DNA of 64,000 bases from Komagataeibacter intermedius TF2 (GTDB lineage Bacteria; Pseudomonadota; Alphaproteobacteria; Acetobacterales; Acetobacteraceae), in the NCBI RefSeq assembly GCF_000964425.1, contig NZ_BANF01000007.1:36540-100539 (forward strand), given 5' to 3'. The translations under genes and the position numbers were made by a program. The notes beneath the pieces are model-generated. The model did not search any database and was not told the origin of the DNA. It was given only the letters and a program-made list of their open reading frames with translations. How positions within the stretch are numbered: the stretch's first letter is position 1; the number at the start of each line of letters is the position of its first letter. This document shows, piece by piece, positions 54,129-63,067 of this stretch.

Positions 54129-55481
54129 TCAGGTCCGCGTTGGGCCGGACTCACCAAACACGCGGTTGTAGGTATGGTCGATCTGGCGCAGGTGGGCATT
54201 GCTGTCCATTGCCGCGTCCAGCACCTCCGGCGGGACCCGGCCGGCGACCTCGGGGTCGGCGTCCAGGTTCTCGCGGAAGGTCCTTGCATCCTTTTGGCCC
54301 AGCTTCGTCCATGTCTCCATGGCGTTGCGCTGGACGATCCGGTACGCATCCTCGCGCAGGATGCCCGCGCGCGCCAGCGCCAGCAGCACCTCGCCCGAAT
54401 GCACCACGCCGCCGAGGCTGTCGATATTGGCCTGCATCCGGTCGGGATAGACCACCAGCTTTTCCATCATGCCCGCAAGCCGCATCAGCGCGAAATCGAG
54501 GCCGATCGTGCCATCGGGGCAGATGTTGCGCTCGACCGAGGAATGGCTGATGTCACGTTCATGCCACAGCGCCACGTTTTCCAGCGCCGGAATGACGTGC
54601 GAGCGCACGAGGCGGGCCAGACCCGTCAGGTTTTCCGACAGGACGGGGTTGCGCTTGTGCGGCATGGCCGACGAGCCTTTCTGCCCCTTGTGGAAGAATT
54701 CCTCCGCCTCCCGCACTTCGGAACGCTGCAGGTGACGCACCTCGGTCGCCAGCCGTTCGATCCCGCTGGCGATCACCGCCAGCGCGCAGAAATACGCCGC
54801 ATGCCGGTCACGGGGAATGACCTGCGTGGACACGCCTTCGGGTTCCAGACCCAGCTTCGCGGCCACGTATTCCTCAACGCGCGGGTCGATATGGGCATAG
54901 GTGCCCACCGCGCCGGAAATGGCGCAGACGGCGATTTCCGCACGCGCGCGGACCAGACGTTCGCGGTTGCGGGCGAATTCGGCATAATGCCCCGCGATCT
55001 TCAGGCCGAACGAAGTCGGTTCGGCATGGATTGCGTGGCTGCGGCCAATGGTCAGGGTGTATTTGTGTTCGAACGCGCGGCGCTTCAGCGCCGCCAGCAC
55101 CGCGTCCATGTCCTGCAGCAGCAGGTCGGTGGCCTGCACCATCTGCACCGACAGGCAGGTATCCAGCACGTCGGACGATGTCATGCCCAGATGCACGAAA
55201 CGGCTGTCGGGACCGACCTTTTCCGCCAGCCACGTCAGGAACGCGATCACGTCGTGGCGGGTTTCGGCCTCGATTTCATCAATGCGGTCAAGGTCCGCCT
55301 GCGAAAAGGCGGCCATGGCGGCGTCGCCCTTCATGCGGATGGTCCGGGCGGCATCCTTCGGGATCGCGCCATATTCCGCCATTGCCTCACAGGCCAGGGC
55401 CTCGATCTCGAACCAGATGCGGTAACGGTTCTCGGGCGACCAGATGGCGGCCATTACGGGTCGGGTATAGCGCGGTACCAT
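54129..55481 (-). CDS. purB: Adenylosuccinate lyase
   Basis: 450 aa from ATG 55481 (MVPRYTRPVMAAIW; AAGGAAG upstream), 24 bases inside the longest frame. The fumarase-superfamily signature GSSAMPHKRNP is intact, with the early HLGMTSSDVLDTCL and RSHAIHAEPTS blocks (catalytic His). Cleaves SAICAR and adenylosuccinate. Its product pathway complements purC and guaB. Confidence 0.96.
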   Translation of the reverse strand: MVPRYTRPVMAAIWSPENRYRIWFEIEALACEAMAEYGAIPKDAARTIRMKGDAAMAAFSQADLDRIDEIEAETRHDVIAFLTWLAEKVGPDSRFVHLGMTSSDVLDTCLSVQMVQATDLLLQDMDAVLAALKRRAFEHKYTLTIGRSHAIHAEPTSFGLKIAGHYAEFARNRERLVRARAEIAVCAISGAVGTYAHIDPRVEEYVAAKLGLEPEGVSTQVIPRDRHAAYFCALAVIASGIERLATEVRHLQRSEVREAEEFFHKGQKGSSAMPHKRNPVLSENLTGLARLVRSHVIPALENVALWHERDISHSSVERNICPDGTIGLDFALMRLAGMMEKLVVYPDRMQANIDSLGGVVHSGEVLLALARAGILREDAYRIVQRNAMETWTKLGQKDARTFRENLDADPEVAGRVPPEVLDAAMDSNAHLRQIDHTYNRVFGESGPTRT

Positions 55482-55843
55482 GTTCTCGGGCTTCCTTTTC
55501 TGCATACGGACAGGACACGATCAGGCGGCCTTCCTACCCAATTCTGCCGCGTGCGTCTCCCTCAAAGGCAGGCGAAAACGCGAGACAGGCCGGTCCGGGT
55601 GACTTTTTACCCTGCTCATCGCGCCCCGGCCCCGTCCCGTCCGCCGGATTCCATCCCCATGATTCCCGTCCGGACCGCCCGGCCCGTTTCCTGAACCGGC
55701 CGGTATATTCACGTGCGATTCATAACGTGGCATATATTACGCGCCGGACCGGGCGTGTTTGCATGATGCGGGCAGCGAACGGCATAAAGCGATTGTGAAG
55801 CCCGGCACCTGTCTGCCGCGGCCCTCTCCCCCAGGAACGTATC
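55482..55843. other. Divergent gene-free region between purB and TerC/YjbE
   Basis: 362 bases holding the promoters of both directions. GC-rich and without good open frames. I looked for a yybP-ykoY manganese riboswitch, common before TerC-type genes, and did not see its conserved core. Confidence 0.4.
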
Positions 55844-56455
55844 TTGCCCATGTCTGCCATTTTTTCCCCCTCCTCCCTGTACGCGCTGGCGCAGGTTGTC
55901 CTGATCGACGTTACCCTGGCGGGGGACAACGCCATCGTGGTGGGCATGGCGGTGCGCAACCTGCCGCATGCCTCGCGCCGAATCGCCATACTGTGCGGCG
56001 TGCTGGGGGCGGCGGTCATACGGATCTGCCTGGCGCTGGTGGCGGTCAGGCTGCTGGCCATCATCGGGCTGACACTGGCGGGCGGGCTGCTGCTGCTGTG
56101 GGTGTGCTGGCGCATGTACCGCGAAATGCGCGGCGATGCCCATGTGGAGGGCGGCACCCCGGCCCCCGCATCGCTGCGCAACGCCATCATCCGCATCATC
56201 GTGGCCGACCTGTCCATGAGCCTTGATAACGTGCTGGCGGTGGCGGGCGCTGCGGGCGAGCACATGGGCGTGCTGGTGGCGGGGCTGGTCATATCGGTGG
56301 TCATGATGGCGGTGGCGGCATCGCTGATCGCCCGCCTGCTGGAACGCTACCGCTGGATTTCGTGGATCGGGCTGCTGGTGGTGCTGGCAGTGGCGATCGA
56401 ACTGATCGTCAAGGGCGGGGGCGAGGTCTGGACCCATGTGGGAGGGGCCGCGTAA
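55844..56455 (+). CDS. TerC/YjbE-family integral membrane metal transporter
   Basis: 203 aa, about seven membrane segments, with the two signature acidic loops: AGDNAIVVGMAV (residues about 26-37) and MSLDNVLAVAGAAG (about 125-138). This matches the YjbE group of the TerC family, which in other bacteria exports Mn2+ or loads extracytoplasmic enzymes. Its stop overlaps the next gene start (TAATG). Start could be 55850. Confidence 0.88.
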   Translation: MPMSAIFSPSSLYALAQVVLIDVTLAGDNAIVVGMAVRNLPHASRRIAILCGVLGAAVIRICLALVAVRLLAIIGLTLAGGLLLLWVCWRMYREMRGDAHVEGGTPAPASLRNAIIRIIVADLSMSLDNVLAVAGAAGEHMGVLVAGLVISVVMMAVAASLIARLLERYRWISWIGLLVVLAVAIELIVKGGGEVWTHVGGAA

Positions 56456-58431
56456 TGCCGCGCCGCACCTGTCGCGCCCGTGTGGCGGGGATGGGCCTTG
56501 TCGCGGGGCTGACGCTGCTGGCTCCCGCCCCGCTGCATGCCGCCCCGGCGCCCGCGGGGCCACAGGGCGGCTGGCCCACGCCAGGGCAGGCCGCGACCGG
56601 CAATGCCGATGATGATCCCGTCGCCGCAAAACTGCTGGTGTACCTGCGCCTGCTGTCAGCCAGTGGCACGGCGGAGGAATACGCCACCTTCCTGACCGAA
56701 AACCCGTCATGGCCGCTGCGGCCACTCATGCAGGCGCGGTTCCAGCAGGCGCTGGCGACCGAACCCGATGACGCGGTCGCCGGCGCATTATGCAGCCGCC
56801 TGCAACTGACGGACGTGCACGCCCTGCAGCGTTGCGCGCACGCGGCCCCGCGCCCCGCCGCACTGGACAGCTGGGCCCGCGTGGCGTGGGTCAACCACGC
56901 CGACACGCAGGGCGAAACGCAGGCCATGCTGTCCACCTTCGGCCCCGTGCTGACGCCACAGGACCACTGGCTGCGATTCGACCGGCAGGAACGCGCGGGC
57001 CGGATCGACGCGGCGACGCGGCAGGTCGTCATGCTGGACACCATACAGCAGCCCGTCGCCCGTGCCCGCCTTGCCTTCCGCCGCAATGACCCCCATGCCG
57101 AGGACACGCTGGCCACCCTGCCGCCGGAACAGCAGGCCGACGGCGCGCTGGTGCTGGACCGCCTGCGCTGGCTGCACCACGCCCAGCGGCTGGATGAGGC
57201 GCTGGCCCTGTGGCACGAACGCGGGGTGGAGACGGAAAAGCAGCAGACCCCGGCGGTCGCCGCCGTGTTCTGGCGCGAACGCGACGCCATGGCACGCGAC
57301 CTGCTGCTGGCCCACCGCACGGATGATGCGCTGTTCATGGCCAATGACACTGCCGATATCGGGTCGGCCACCCATTATGACGCGCTGTTCCTGACCGGGT
57401 GGATCAGGCTGGAATACCTGCATGACGCCGATCACGCACTGGCCGATTTCACGCCGCTGGCGCAGGCCGTGCCCGTCATTACCCGCAGTCGCGGGCTGTA
57501 CTGGGCGGGGCGCGCGCTGTGGGCGCAGGGACGGCACGCGGCGGCGAAGGCGCAGTGGGAGCAGGCCGCGGCACTGGCCAACACGTTTTATGGGCAGATG
57601 GCCATTGAACGGCTGGCAGGCGACCGCATGAACCAGCTGGTGGCGCCCAACCAGGCGGGGCAGCAGATCCGCCGCTTCCTGCTGCGCGAACGCGAACCTG
57701 CCCCCAGCGTGTCTGATTCGGTGCATTTCGACACGAGCGACCTGGCGCGCGCTGCCGAAATACTGGTGGCGTGGGGCGACCGGCACCATGCCCGTGACTT
57801 CATCCTCGCCCTTGATGCGCAGGATACCGGCCCGATGAAACACGTTCTGGCCGCGCGCATGGCGACCCGCCTTGGCATTCCCGACGCCGCCGTAATGGTG
57901 GCCCGACTGGCCGGAAAGGACGGGCTGACGCTGGTTCATGAAGGCTGGCCGCGCGTCTACAGCCCGCCGACCTCCACCCTGCCCGCCGATGTGGAACTGG
58001 CGGTGGCGCGGCAGGAAAGCGGGTTTGACGCGGGCGTGGTCAGCCCCGCCCACGCGGTGGGGCTGATGCAGCTGCTGGTGCCCACCGCGCGCGAGGTGGC
58101 GCGCAAGGCCGGGCTGAACGTGAATGTCAGCGCAGCCAGCCTGACCGACCCGCAGCTGAACATGCGGCTGGGGGCGGCCTACCTGTCTGACATCGCGCAG
58201 CGCATGGGCGGCGCGGTGCCGTACGTGGCCGCCGCCTACAATGCCGGGCCGCACCGCACGGATGGCTGGCTTGAGACATTGGGCAATCCCGCGCGCGACA
58301 CGCCACAGCCGGACGCCATGCTGGACTGGATCGAAAGCATCCCCTTTGGGGAGACACGCAACTACGTTGAACGGGTGGAGGAGAACATGGCCATTTACCA
58401 GGCAACCGACCCGGCGGCGGGTCACGGCTGA
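56455..58431 (+). CDS. Soluble lytic transglycosylase (Slt70-like)
   Basis: 658 aa from ATG 56455 (GGAGGGG upstream). Signal peptide ending near APLHAAP, a long alpha-helical superhelix region (about 50-500) and a C-terminal SLT goose-lysozyme domain: catalytic Glu in VARQESGFDAG, then AVGLMQLLVPTAREVARKAG and AAYNAGPHRTD. Cuts murein glycan strands. Overlaps both neighbours (TAATG, TGATG), forming a four-gene operon TerC-slt-pgpA-pncC. Confidence 0.93.
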   Translation: MPRRTCRARVAGMGLVAGLTLLAPAPLHAAPAPAGPQGGWPTPGQAATGNADDDPVAAKLLVYLRLLSASGTAEEYATFLTENPSWPLRPLMQARFQQALATEPDDAVAGALCSRLQLTDVHALQRCAHAAPRPAALDSWARVAWVNHADTQGETQAMLSTFGPVLTPQDHWLRFDRQERAGRIDAATRQVVMLDTIQQPVARARLAFRRNDPHAEDTLATLPPEQQADGALVLDRLRWLHHAQRLDEALALWHERGVETEKQQTPAVAAVFWRERDAMARDLLLAHRTDDALFMANDTADIGSATHYDALFLTGWIRLEYLHDADHALADFTPLAQAVPVITRSRGLYWAGRALWAQGRHAAAKAQWEQAAALANTFYGQMAIERLAGDRMNQLVAPNQAGQQIRRFLLREREPAPSVSDSVHFDTSDLARAAEILVAWGDRHHARDFILALDAQDTGPMKHVLAARMATRLGIPDAAVMVARLAGKDGLTLVHEGWPRVYSPPTSTLPADVELAVARQESGFDAGVVSPAHAVGLMQLLVPTAREVARKAGLNVNVSAASLTDPQLNMRLGAAYLSDIAQRMGGAVPYVAAAYNAGPHRTDGWLETLGNPARDTPQPDAMLDWIESIPFGETRNYVERVEENMAIYQATDPAAGHG

Positions 58432-58895
58432 TGGCGCGCCCCCTGTCCCACCTGATCGCCAGTTTTGGCGGCACGGGCTTCGCCCCCCGCGCGCCGGGCA
58501 CCGTGGGGTCGTTCGCGGCCCTGATCGTGGGCGTGCCGCTGCTGGGGCACTGGATCTGGATGGCGCTGGCGGTACTGGTGTGCACGGCGGTGGGCTACCG
58601 TGCGACGGAACTGGCCTCCAACGGGGAAGACCACGGCTGGATCGTGATTGATGAGGTCGCGGGCATGTGGCTGGCCATGTTCCCGCTGGCCCCCCTGCCG
58701 CTTTCGGCCCTGCGCTGGGCGGATGTGCTGTGGCTTCTGCTTGCCTTCGCCCTGTTCCGCCTGTTTGACATTACCAAGCCCGGCCCGGTGGGCTGGTTCG
58801 ACCGCAGGCATGACGCCATCGGCATCATGGGGGACGACATCGTGGCCGGGATCATGGCGGACGTCATCCTGACAGGCATCCGTTTCCTCGCCTGA
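58431..58895 (+). CDS. pgpA: Phosphatidylglycerophosphatase A
   Basis: 154 aa. Family motif FGGTGFAPRAPGTVGSFAA at the N-terminus, the acidic VIDEVAGMWLA, and DITKPGPVGWFDRRHD near the end. Removes phosphate from PGP, the product of PgsA, to yield phosphatidylglycerol. One-base overlap (TGATG) with slt. Confidence 0.95.
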   Translation: MARPLSHLIASFGGTGFAPRAPGTVGSFAALIVGVPLLGHWIWMALAVLVCTAVGYRATELASNGEDHGWIVIDEVAGMWLAMFPLAPLPLSALRWADVLWLLLAFALFRLFDITKPGPVGWFDRRHDAIGIMGDDIVAGIMADVILTGIRFLA

Positions 58896-58926
58896 TGCGT
58901 TAGGACGGGAAAGGAGACCATACCCG

Positions 58927-59430
58927 ATGCTACCTGATACATTCCTTGCCCACATGCCCGACGCGCTGGCCCGCTTCCGTTCGGCCGGGTGCCGGATCGT
59001 CACGGCGGAAAGCTGCACCGGCGGCCTGCTGGCTGCGGCCCTGACCGAAGCCGCCGGGTCGTCCGATGTCGTGGCGGGCGGGTTTGTCACCTATTCCAAC
59101 AGCATGAAGACCCATGCGCTGGGCGTGTCCGCGAAACTGCTGGAGCAGTACGGCGCCGTCAGCCGCGAAGTCGCCGCCGCCATGGCGCAGGGCGCGCTGG
59201 CCCATGCGCCCGATGCCAACCTGTCCATCGCCATTACCGGCATTGCCGGCCCCGGGGGCGCCACCCGCGACAAGCCGGTCGGGCTGGTCTGGTTCGCGGT
59301 GGGCACCAGCGGCGCGGTGGACACGGTATCGCACATTTTCTCGGGCGAGCGATGGGACGTGCGCACGCAGGCCGTCCGCACTGCGCTGGCCCTGCTGCTG
59401 GATCATGCAGGGCGGCTGGCGGCGGAATAG
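58927..59430 (+). CDS. pncC: Nicotinamide-nucleotide amidase (PncC/CinA C-terminal domain)
   Basis: 167 aa. Signature TAESCTGGLLAAALTEAAGSS with the catalytic Ser, VVAGGFVTYSN, and ITGIAGPGGATRDKPVGLVW. Deamidates NMN to nicotinate mononucleotide in NAD salvage. Stand-alone form without the N-terminal CinA domain. 31 bases after pgpA. Confidence 0.95.
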   Translation: MLPDTFLAHMPDALARFRSAGCRIVTAESCTGGLLAAALTEAAGSSDVVAGGFVTYSNSMKTHALGVSAKLLEQYGAVSREVAAAMAQGALAHAPDANLSIAITGIAGPGGATRDKPVGLVWFAVGTSGAVDTVSHIFSGERWDVRTQAVRTALALLLDHAGRLAAE

Positions 59431-59463
59431 ACTGGTTGCAGAGGTTTCCTCAGAACAACACCC

Positions 59464-59560
59464 TGATAAAAATAAAAGTTTCCACGGCCGCCATTTTTCG
59501 AAAAAGGCGGAGGTCCCTGACGCTTTGTGAAAAAAGCTTCACCAGGACCTTCTTTTATTT
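59464..59560 (-). repeat. Intergenic two-hairpin repeat, copy 7
   Basis: ATAAAAATAAAAGTTTCC tail, GCCGCC (59487-59492) / GGCGGA (59506-59511) stem around ATTTTTCGAAAAA, then the AAAAAAGCTTCACCAGGACC hairpin part. Reverse orientation. Between convergent pncC and the small exported gene. Confidence 0.85.
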
Positions 59561-59597
59561 CCAATCAGCCTTGCGGGTGGGCTTTTAAAATCGCCCC

Positions 59598-59891
59598 CTA
59601 GTACCCGGCGACCGTACTGCCGGTTTCAGGCACCCGGATGACGGGCGCGGTCTGGCCGGTTCCGGCTGCCTGCACCGGCTGTCCGGGGGCGGCTGCCGTT
59701 GCCGGGGCAGCAGGCTGCCTGAGCGAAGCCCGGGCCTTCTGCAGGCTCTGGTTGTTCAGATCGGCGGTTTCCGCGTCACTGGCGGCGACGGAATCGCTGT
59801 CTGCGTGGTGATGCGGCGCGGGTGCTGCAAACGCAGGCTGCGCCATGCACAGCAGAACACCCCCCGCCATGGCGGTCAGAATGGTTTTCAT
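59598..59891 (-). CDS. Small exported protein of unknown function
   Basis: 97 aa. Signal peptide MKTILTAMAGGVLLCMAQPAFAA, then an Ala/Asp/Pro/Gly-rich disordered body (SLQKARASLRQPAAPATAAA). No family recognised. It follows ratA by 39 bases on the same strand. Confidence 0.7.
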   Translation of the reverse strand: MKTILTAMAGGVLLCMAQPAFAAPAPHHHADSDSVAASDAETADLNNQSLQKARASLRQPAAPATAAAPGQPVQAAGTGQTAPVIRVPETGSTVAGY

Positions 59892-59930
59892 GATCGGTCT
59901 TTCCCTGTCCGGTTTTACGAAGGAGGGGCG

Positions 59931-60422
59931 TCAGGCATTGCCGGCCTTGGCCGGGCCGACGGACTGTCCCGGCGCGGCGACCGCAGGCGGCGGCCCGTAA
60001 ATGTCACGCGCCCGGCGGATGAAGGCGGACACCATAAGCCGCACGGCCTCGTTGAACACCACGCCAATGGCCGCCTGCAGCAGGCGGGAACGGAATTCGA
60101 AGTCCACGAAGAAATCGACCAGGCAGCCACGCGGTTCCGGCGTGAAGGTCCATACGTTGTTCAGGTAACGGAACGGACCTTTTTCATAACTGACACGGAT
60201 GGTGTCCGGCGCTTCCAGCAGCACGCGGCTGGTAAAGGTTTCCCGGAAGGGACCAAAGCCAATGGTCAGGTCGGCCACCAGTTCGGTCGCCGTGCGGGTC
60301 CGCACGCGCGCCCCCGTGCACCACGGCAGGAACTGGGGGTATTTCCCGACGTCGGCCACCAGGTCAAAAAGCTGGCTGGGGGAATAGGCAATAAGCCGAC
60401 GTTCGGCATGGGTGGGCATCAC
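59931..60422 (-). CDS. RatA/Coq10-type START-domain protein
   Basis: 163 aa. The polyketide cyclase/START fold is visible by [22 protein letters not shown] and [29 protein letters not shown] segments ([18 protein letters not shown]), then WTFTPEPRG and [10 protein letters not shown]. In the Coq10 role it binds quinone or intermediates for ubiquinone function; in E. coli RatA has been called a toxin. The lipA neighbour and the alphaproteobacterial order favour the Coq10 role. Overlaps lipA by 4 bases. Confidence 0.88.
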   Translation of the reverse strand: MMPTHAERRLIAYSPSQLFDLVADVGKYPQFLPWCTGARVRTRTATELVADLTIGFGPFRETFTSRVLLEAPDTIRVSYEKGPFRYLNNVWTFTPEPRGCLVDFFVDFEFRSRLLQAAIGVVFNEAVRLMVSAFIRRARDIYGPPPAVAAPGQSVGPAKAGNA

Positions 60423-61411
60423 TTCATCTCCGTTGCGCCACGTTCTGTCCGCAGGCGTTGTTCACGTGCGGCGCGCAATTCCGCAAAATCAGAGTCCGCA
60501 TGATACGACGACCGTGTCAGTGGCGAGGAACTGACCTGCAGGAACCCCTTCACACGGGCCATGCCCGCATAATCGGCGAATTCCTCGGGTGTGACAAACC
60601 GGGCCACCGCAGCATGCTTCACTGTTGGTTGGAGATATTGCCCCAGTGTGATGAAATCAACGTCCGCAATCCGCAGATCATCCATGACCTGAAGTATTTC
60701 GGGCCGGTCTTCCCCCAATCCCAGCATCAGTCCCGATTTTGTGAAGATGGACGGGTCCATCCGTTTCACGTCATCCAGCAGGCGCATCGACTGGTAATAC
60801 CGCGCGCCGGGCCGGATGGAGGGATACAGCCGGGGCACGGTTTCCAGATTATGGTTGAACACATCAGGCCGGGCGCGGACCACGACCTCCAGACTGCCCG
60901 GCTTGCGCAGGAAGTCGGGCGTCAGGATTTCGATGGTGGTGTCGGGCGCTGCCGCCCGTATGGCCCCGATCACCCGCGCAAAGTGGTGCGCGCCGCCATC
61001 GGGCAAGTCGTCACGATCCACCGATGTTATGACAACATGGCGCAGGCCCAGTTTCGCCACCGCGTCGGCCACACGTTCGGGTTCGTCAGCATCCAGCGCA
61101 TGGGGCAGGCCCGTGGTGACATTGCAGAATGCACACGCACGGGTGCAGATTTCACCCATGATCATCATGGTGGCGTGGCGCTGGGACCAGCATTCACCAA
61201 TGTTGGGGCAGGCTGCTTCCTCGCACACCGTCACCAGCTTGTTGTCGCGCATGAGCTTGCGCGTCTCGTGATAGGTGGGGTGGTTGGGCGCGCGCACGCG
61301 GATCCAGTCGGGCTTGCGCGCGATGGGGTTGTCGGGCCGGTGTGCCTTTTCCGGGTGCCGCTGTGCGGCCTCCCCTTTCTTCCGGTGATCGATCATCAAA
61401 CGCACGGACAT
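60419..61411 (-). CDS. lipA: Lipoyl synthase
   Basis: 330 aa radical-SAM enzyme that inserts two sulfurs into octanoyl groups. The auxiliary cluster ligands [12 protein letters not shown] and the radical-SAM cluster CTRACAFCN are intact, as is the C-terminal Ser-rich [13 protein letters not shown] prefer ATG 61411; 61396 is also possible. Located after pdhC-lpd: it makes the cofactor of the dehydrogenase complexes encoded next to it. Confidence 0.95.
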   Translation of the reverse strand: MSVRLMIDHRKKGEAAQRHPEKAHRPDNPIARKPDWIRVRAPNHPTYHETRKLMRDNKLVTVCEEAACPNIGECWSQRHATMMIMGEICTRACAFCNVTTGLPHALDADEPERVADAVAKLGLRHVVITSVDRDDLPDGGAHHFARVIGAIRAAAPDTTIEILTPDFLRKPGSLEVVVRARPDVFNHNLETVPRLYPSIRPGARYYQSMRLLDDVKRMDPSIFTKSGLMLGLGEDRPEILQVMDDLRIADVDFITLGQYLQPTVKHAAVARFVTPEEFADYAGMARVKGFLQVSSSPLTRSSYHADSDFAELRAAREQRLRTERGATEMK

Positions 61412-61550
61412 GACGCAAAAATTCCCGTAAACAGGCAGATAATCAGAAGTGTAACGCCTGCCCCACCACGTCAAGCGTTCTTGCCGCCTTCGTCCCGGCA
61501 GGGGATCACAACCGCACGATCAGCGCGTCCGGCCCCTGCCCCGCAGATAT

Positions 61551-61641
61551 GGAAAAAGTTTTCAGGCGTCATCTTTTTTCAAAAAGGTGACATGCCCTGA
61601 AGCTTTCTGAAAAAAGCTTCACCAAAACCTTTTCCTTTTTA
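61551..61641 (-). repeat. Intergenic two-hairpin repeat, copy 8
   Basis: Two clear hairpins: GTCATC (61568-61573) / GGTGAC (61586-61591) around TTTTTTCAAAAA, and GAAGCTTT (61599-61606) / AAAGCTTC (61613-61620) with loop CTGAAA-type. Then CACCAAAACC and a T-run. It lies between the lpd stop and lipA start. Confidence 0.9.
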
Positions 61642-61645
61642 TCAA

Positions 61646-63055
61646 TCAGATATGCAGCGCCCCGTCATAGGCCGCCAGCACCGCTTCGTGCATGGTTTCC
61701 GATATGGTGGGATGCGGGAAGATGGTTTCCTTCAGTTCCGCATCCGTCAGTTCCCCGGTGCGGGCAATGACGTATCCCTGGATCATTTCGGTCACTTCGG
61801 GACCAACCATGTGCGCGCCCAGCAGTTCGCCGGTCGCGTCATCGAATATGGTCTTGACCATGCCTTCGGGCTCACCCATCGCAATCGCCTTGCCATTGCC
61901 GATGAAGGGGAAACGCCCGACACGCAGCTTATGGCCCGCCGCCTTCGCCCTTTCTTCCGTCATGCCGACAGATGCCACTTGCGGGCGGCAGTAGGTGCAG
62001 CCGGGAATGTTCAGCGGGTTGATCGGGTGGACGCTGCGGCCCGCGATCTGTTCGGCCACCATCACGCCTTCATGGCTGGCCTTGTGCGCAAGCCACGGGG
62101 CACCGGCGATGTCGCCAATGGCATAGACCCCCTTCTCCCCCGTGCGGCAGTAGGGATCGACCTTGATATGGGTGCGGTCCACCTCAATCGCGGTGCCCTC
62201 AAGGCCGATATTCTCGACATTGCCGACAATGCCCACCGCCGAGATCACGCGCTCCACCGTGACCTGCCGGGTCTTGCCACCCACGGTCACGTCAATGGTG
62301 ACGGAACTGTCGCCCTTCCTGATCGCGCCCAGCTTTGCCCCGGTCAGGATCTTCATCCCCTGCTTTTCCAGCGCCTTGCGGGCAAAGGCGCTGATTTCCG
62401 CGTCTTCCACCGGCAGGATGCGGTCGGCAACTTCCACAATCGTCACCTCCGCACCCATGTTGCGGTAGAAGGAAGCGAATTCCACCCCGATCGCCCCGGA
62501 CCCGATCACCAGCAGGCTGCGCGGCAGTTCGGTCGGCACCATGGCCTCACGATAGGACCAGACCAGCTTGCCATCGGGTTCCAGCCCCGGCAGCACGCGG
62601 GCACGCGCACCCGTGGCCACGATCACGCCGGGCGCGGTCAGGGTGGCGGTTTCCTTGCCATCGACACTGACCGACACCTTGCGTTGCCCGCCCGCGGTGC
62701 CTGCCAGCCTGCCAAACCCGTTGATGACGGTGACCTTGTGCTTTTTCAGCAGGTGGGCGACACCTGCCGAAAGCTGGGCCGAAACATCACGCGACCGCTT
62801 GACCACCCTAGCGAAGTCAAAGCGCACGTTGTCGGCGGCAAACCCGAATTCGTCCAGATTGTGCAGCATGTGGTTGATTTCGGACGCGCGCAGCAGCGCC
62901 TTGGTCGGGATACAGCCCCAGTTGAGGCAGATGCCCCCAAGCTGCGCCGCCTCGACCACCGCGACCTTCAGGCCAAGCTGGCCCGCGCGAATGGCCGCGA
63001 CATAGCCGCCCGGTCCGCCGCCAATGACAATGACATCAAATTGCGTGGTGCTCAT
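61646..63055 (-). CDS. lpdA: Dihydrolipoyl dehydrogenase
   Basis: 469 aa flavoprotein that reoxidises lipoamide of the 2-oxoacid dehydrogenase complexes. FAD motif GGGPGGYVAA at the N-terminus, redox disulfide CLNWGC (C43, C48), NAD motif GSGAIGVEFAS, and the C-terminal His-Glu (HPTISETMHE). It directly follows pdhC (12 bases). Confidence 0.97.
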   Translation of the reverse strand: MSTTQFDVIVIGGGPGGYVAAIRAGQLGLKVAVVEAAQLGGICLNWGCIPTKALLRASEINHMLHNLDEFGFAADNVRFDFARVVKRSRDVSAQLSAGVAHLLKKHKVTVINGFGRLAGTAGGQRKVSVSVDGKETATLTAPGVIVATGARARVLPGLEPDGKLVWSYREAMVPTELPRSLLVIGSGAIGVEFASFYRNMGAEVTIVEVADRILPVEDAEISAFARKALEKQGMKILTGAKLGAIRKGDSSVTIDVTVGGKTRQVTVERVISAVGIVGNVENIGLEGTAIEVDRTHIKVDPYCRTGEKGVYAIGDIAGAPWLAHKASHEGVMVAEQIAGRSVHPINPLNIPGCTYCRPQVASVGMTEERAKAAGHKLRVGRFPFIGNGKAIAMGEPEGMVKTIFDDATGELLGAHMVGPEVTEMIQGYVIARTGELTDAELKETIFPHPTISETMHEAVLAAYDGALHI

Positions 63056-63067
63056 AAGACCGTTTCC

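Noticed and set aside
55482..55843. Possible yybP-ykoY manganese riboswitch before the TerC/YjbE gene
   Set aside because: The conserved core bases were not found by eye.
59931..60422. RatA as the toxin of a toxin-antitoxin system
   Set aside because: No antitoxin gene (ratB-like) is adjacent, and the lipA context and START fold fit the Coq10 ubiquinone role better.
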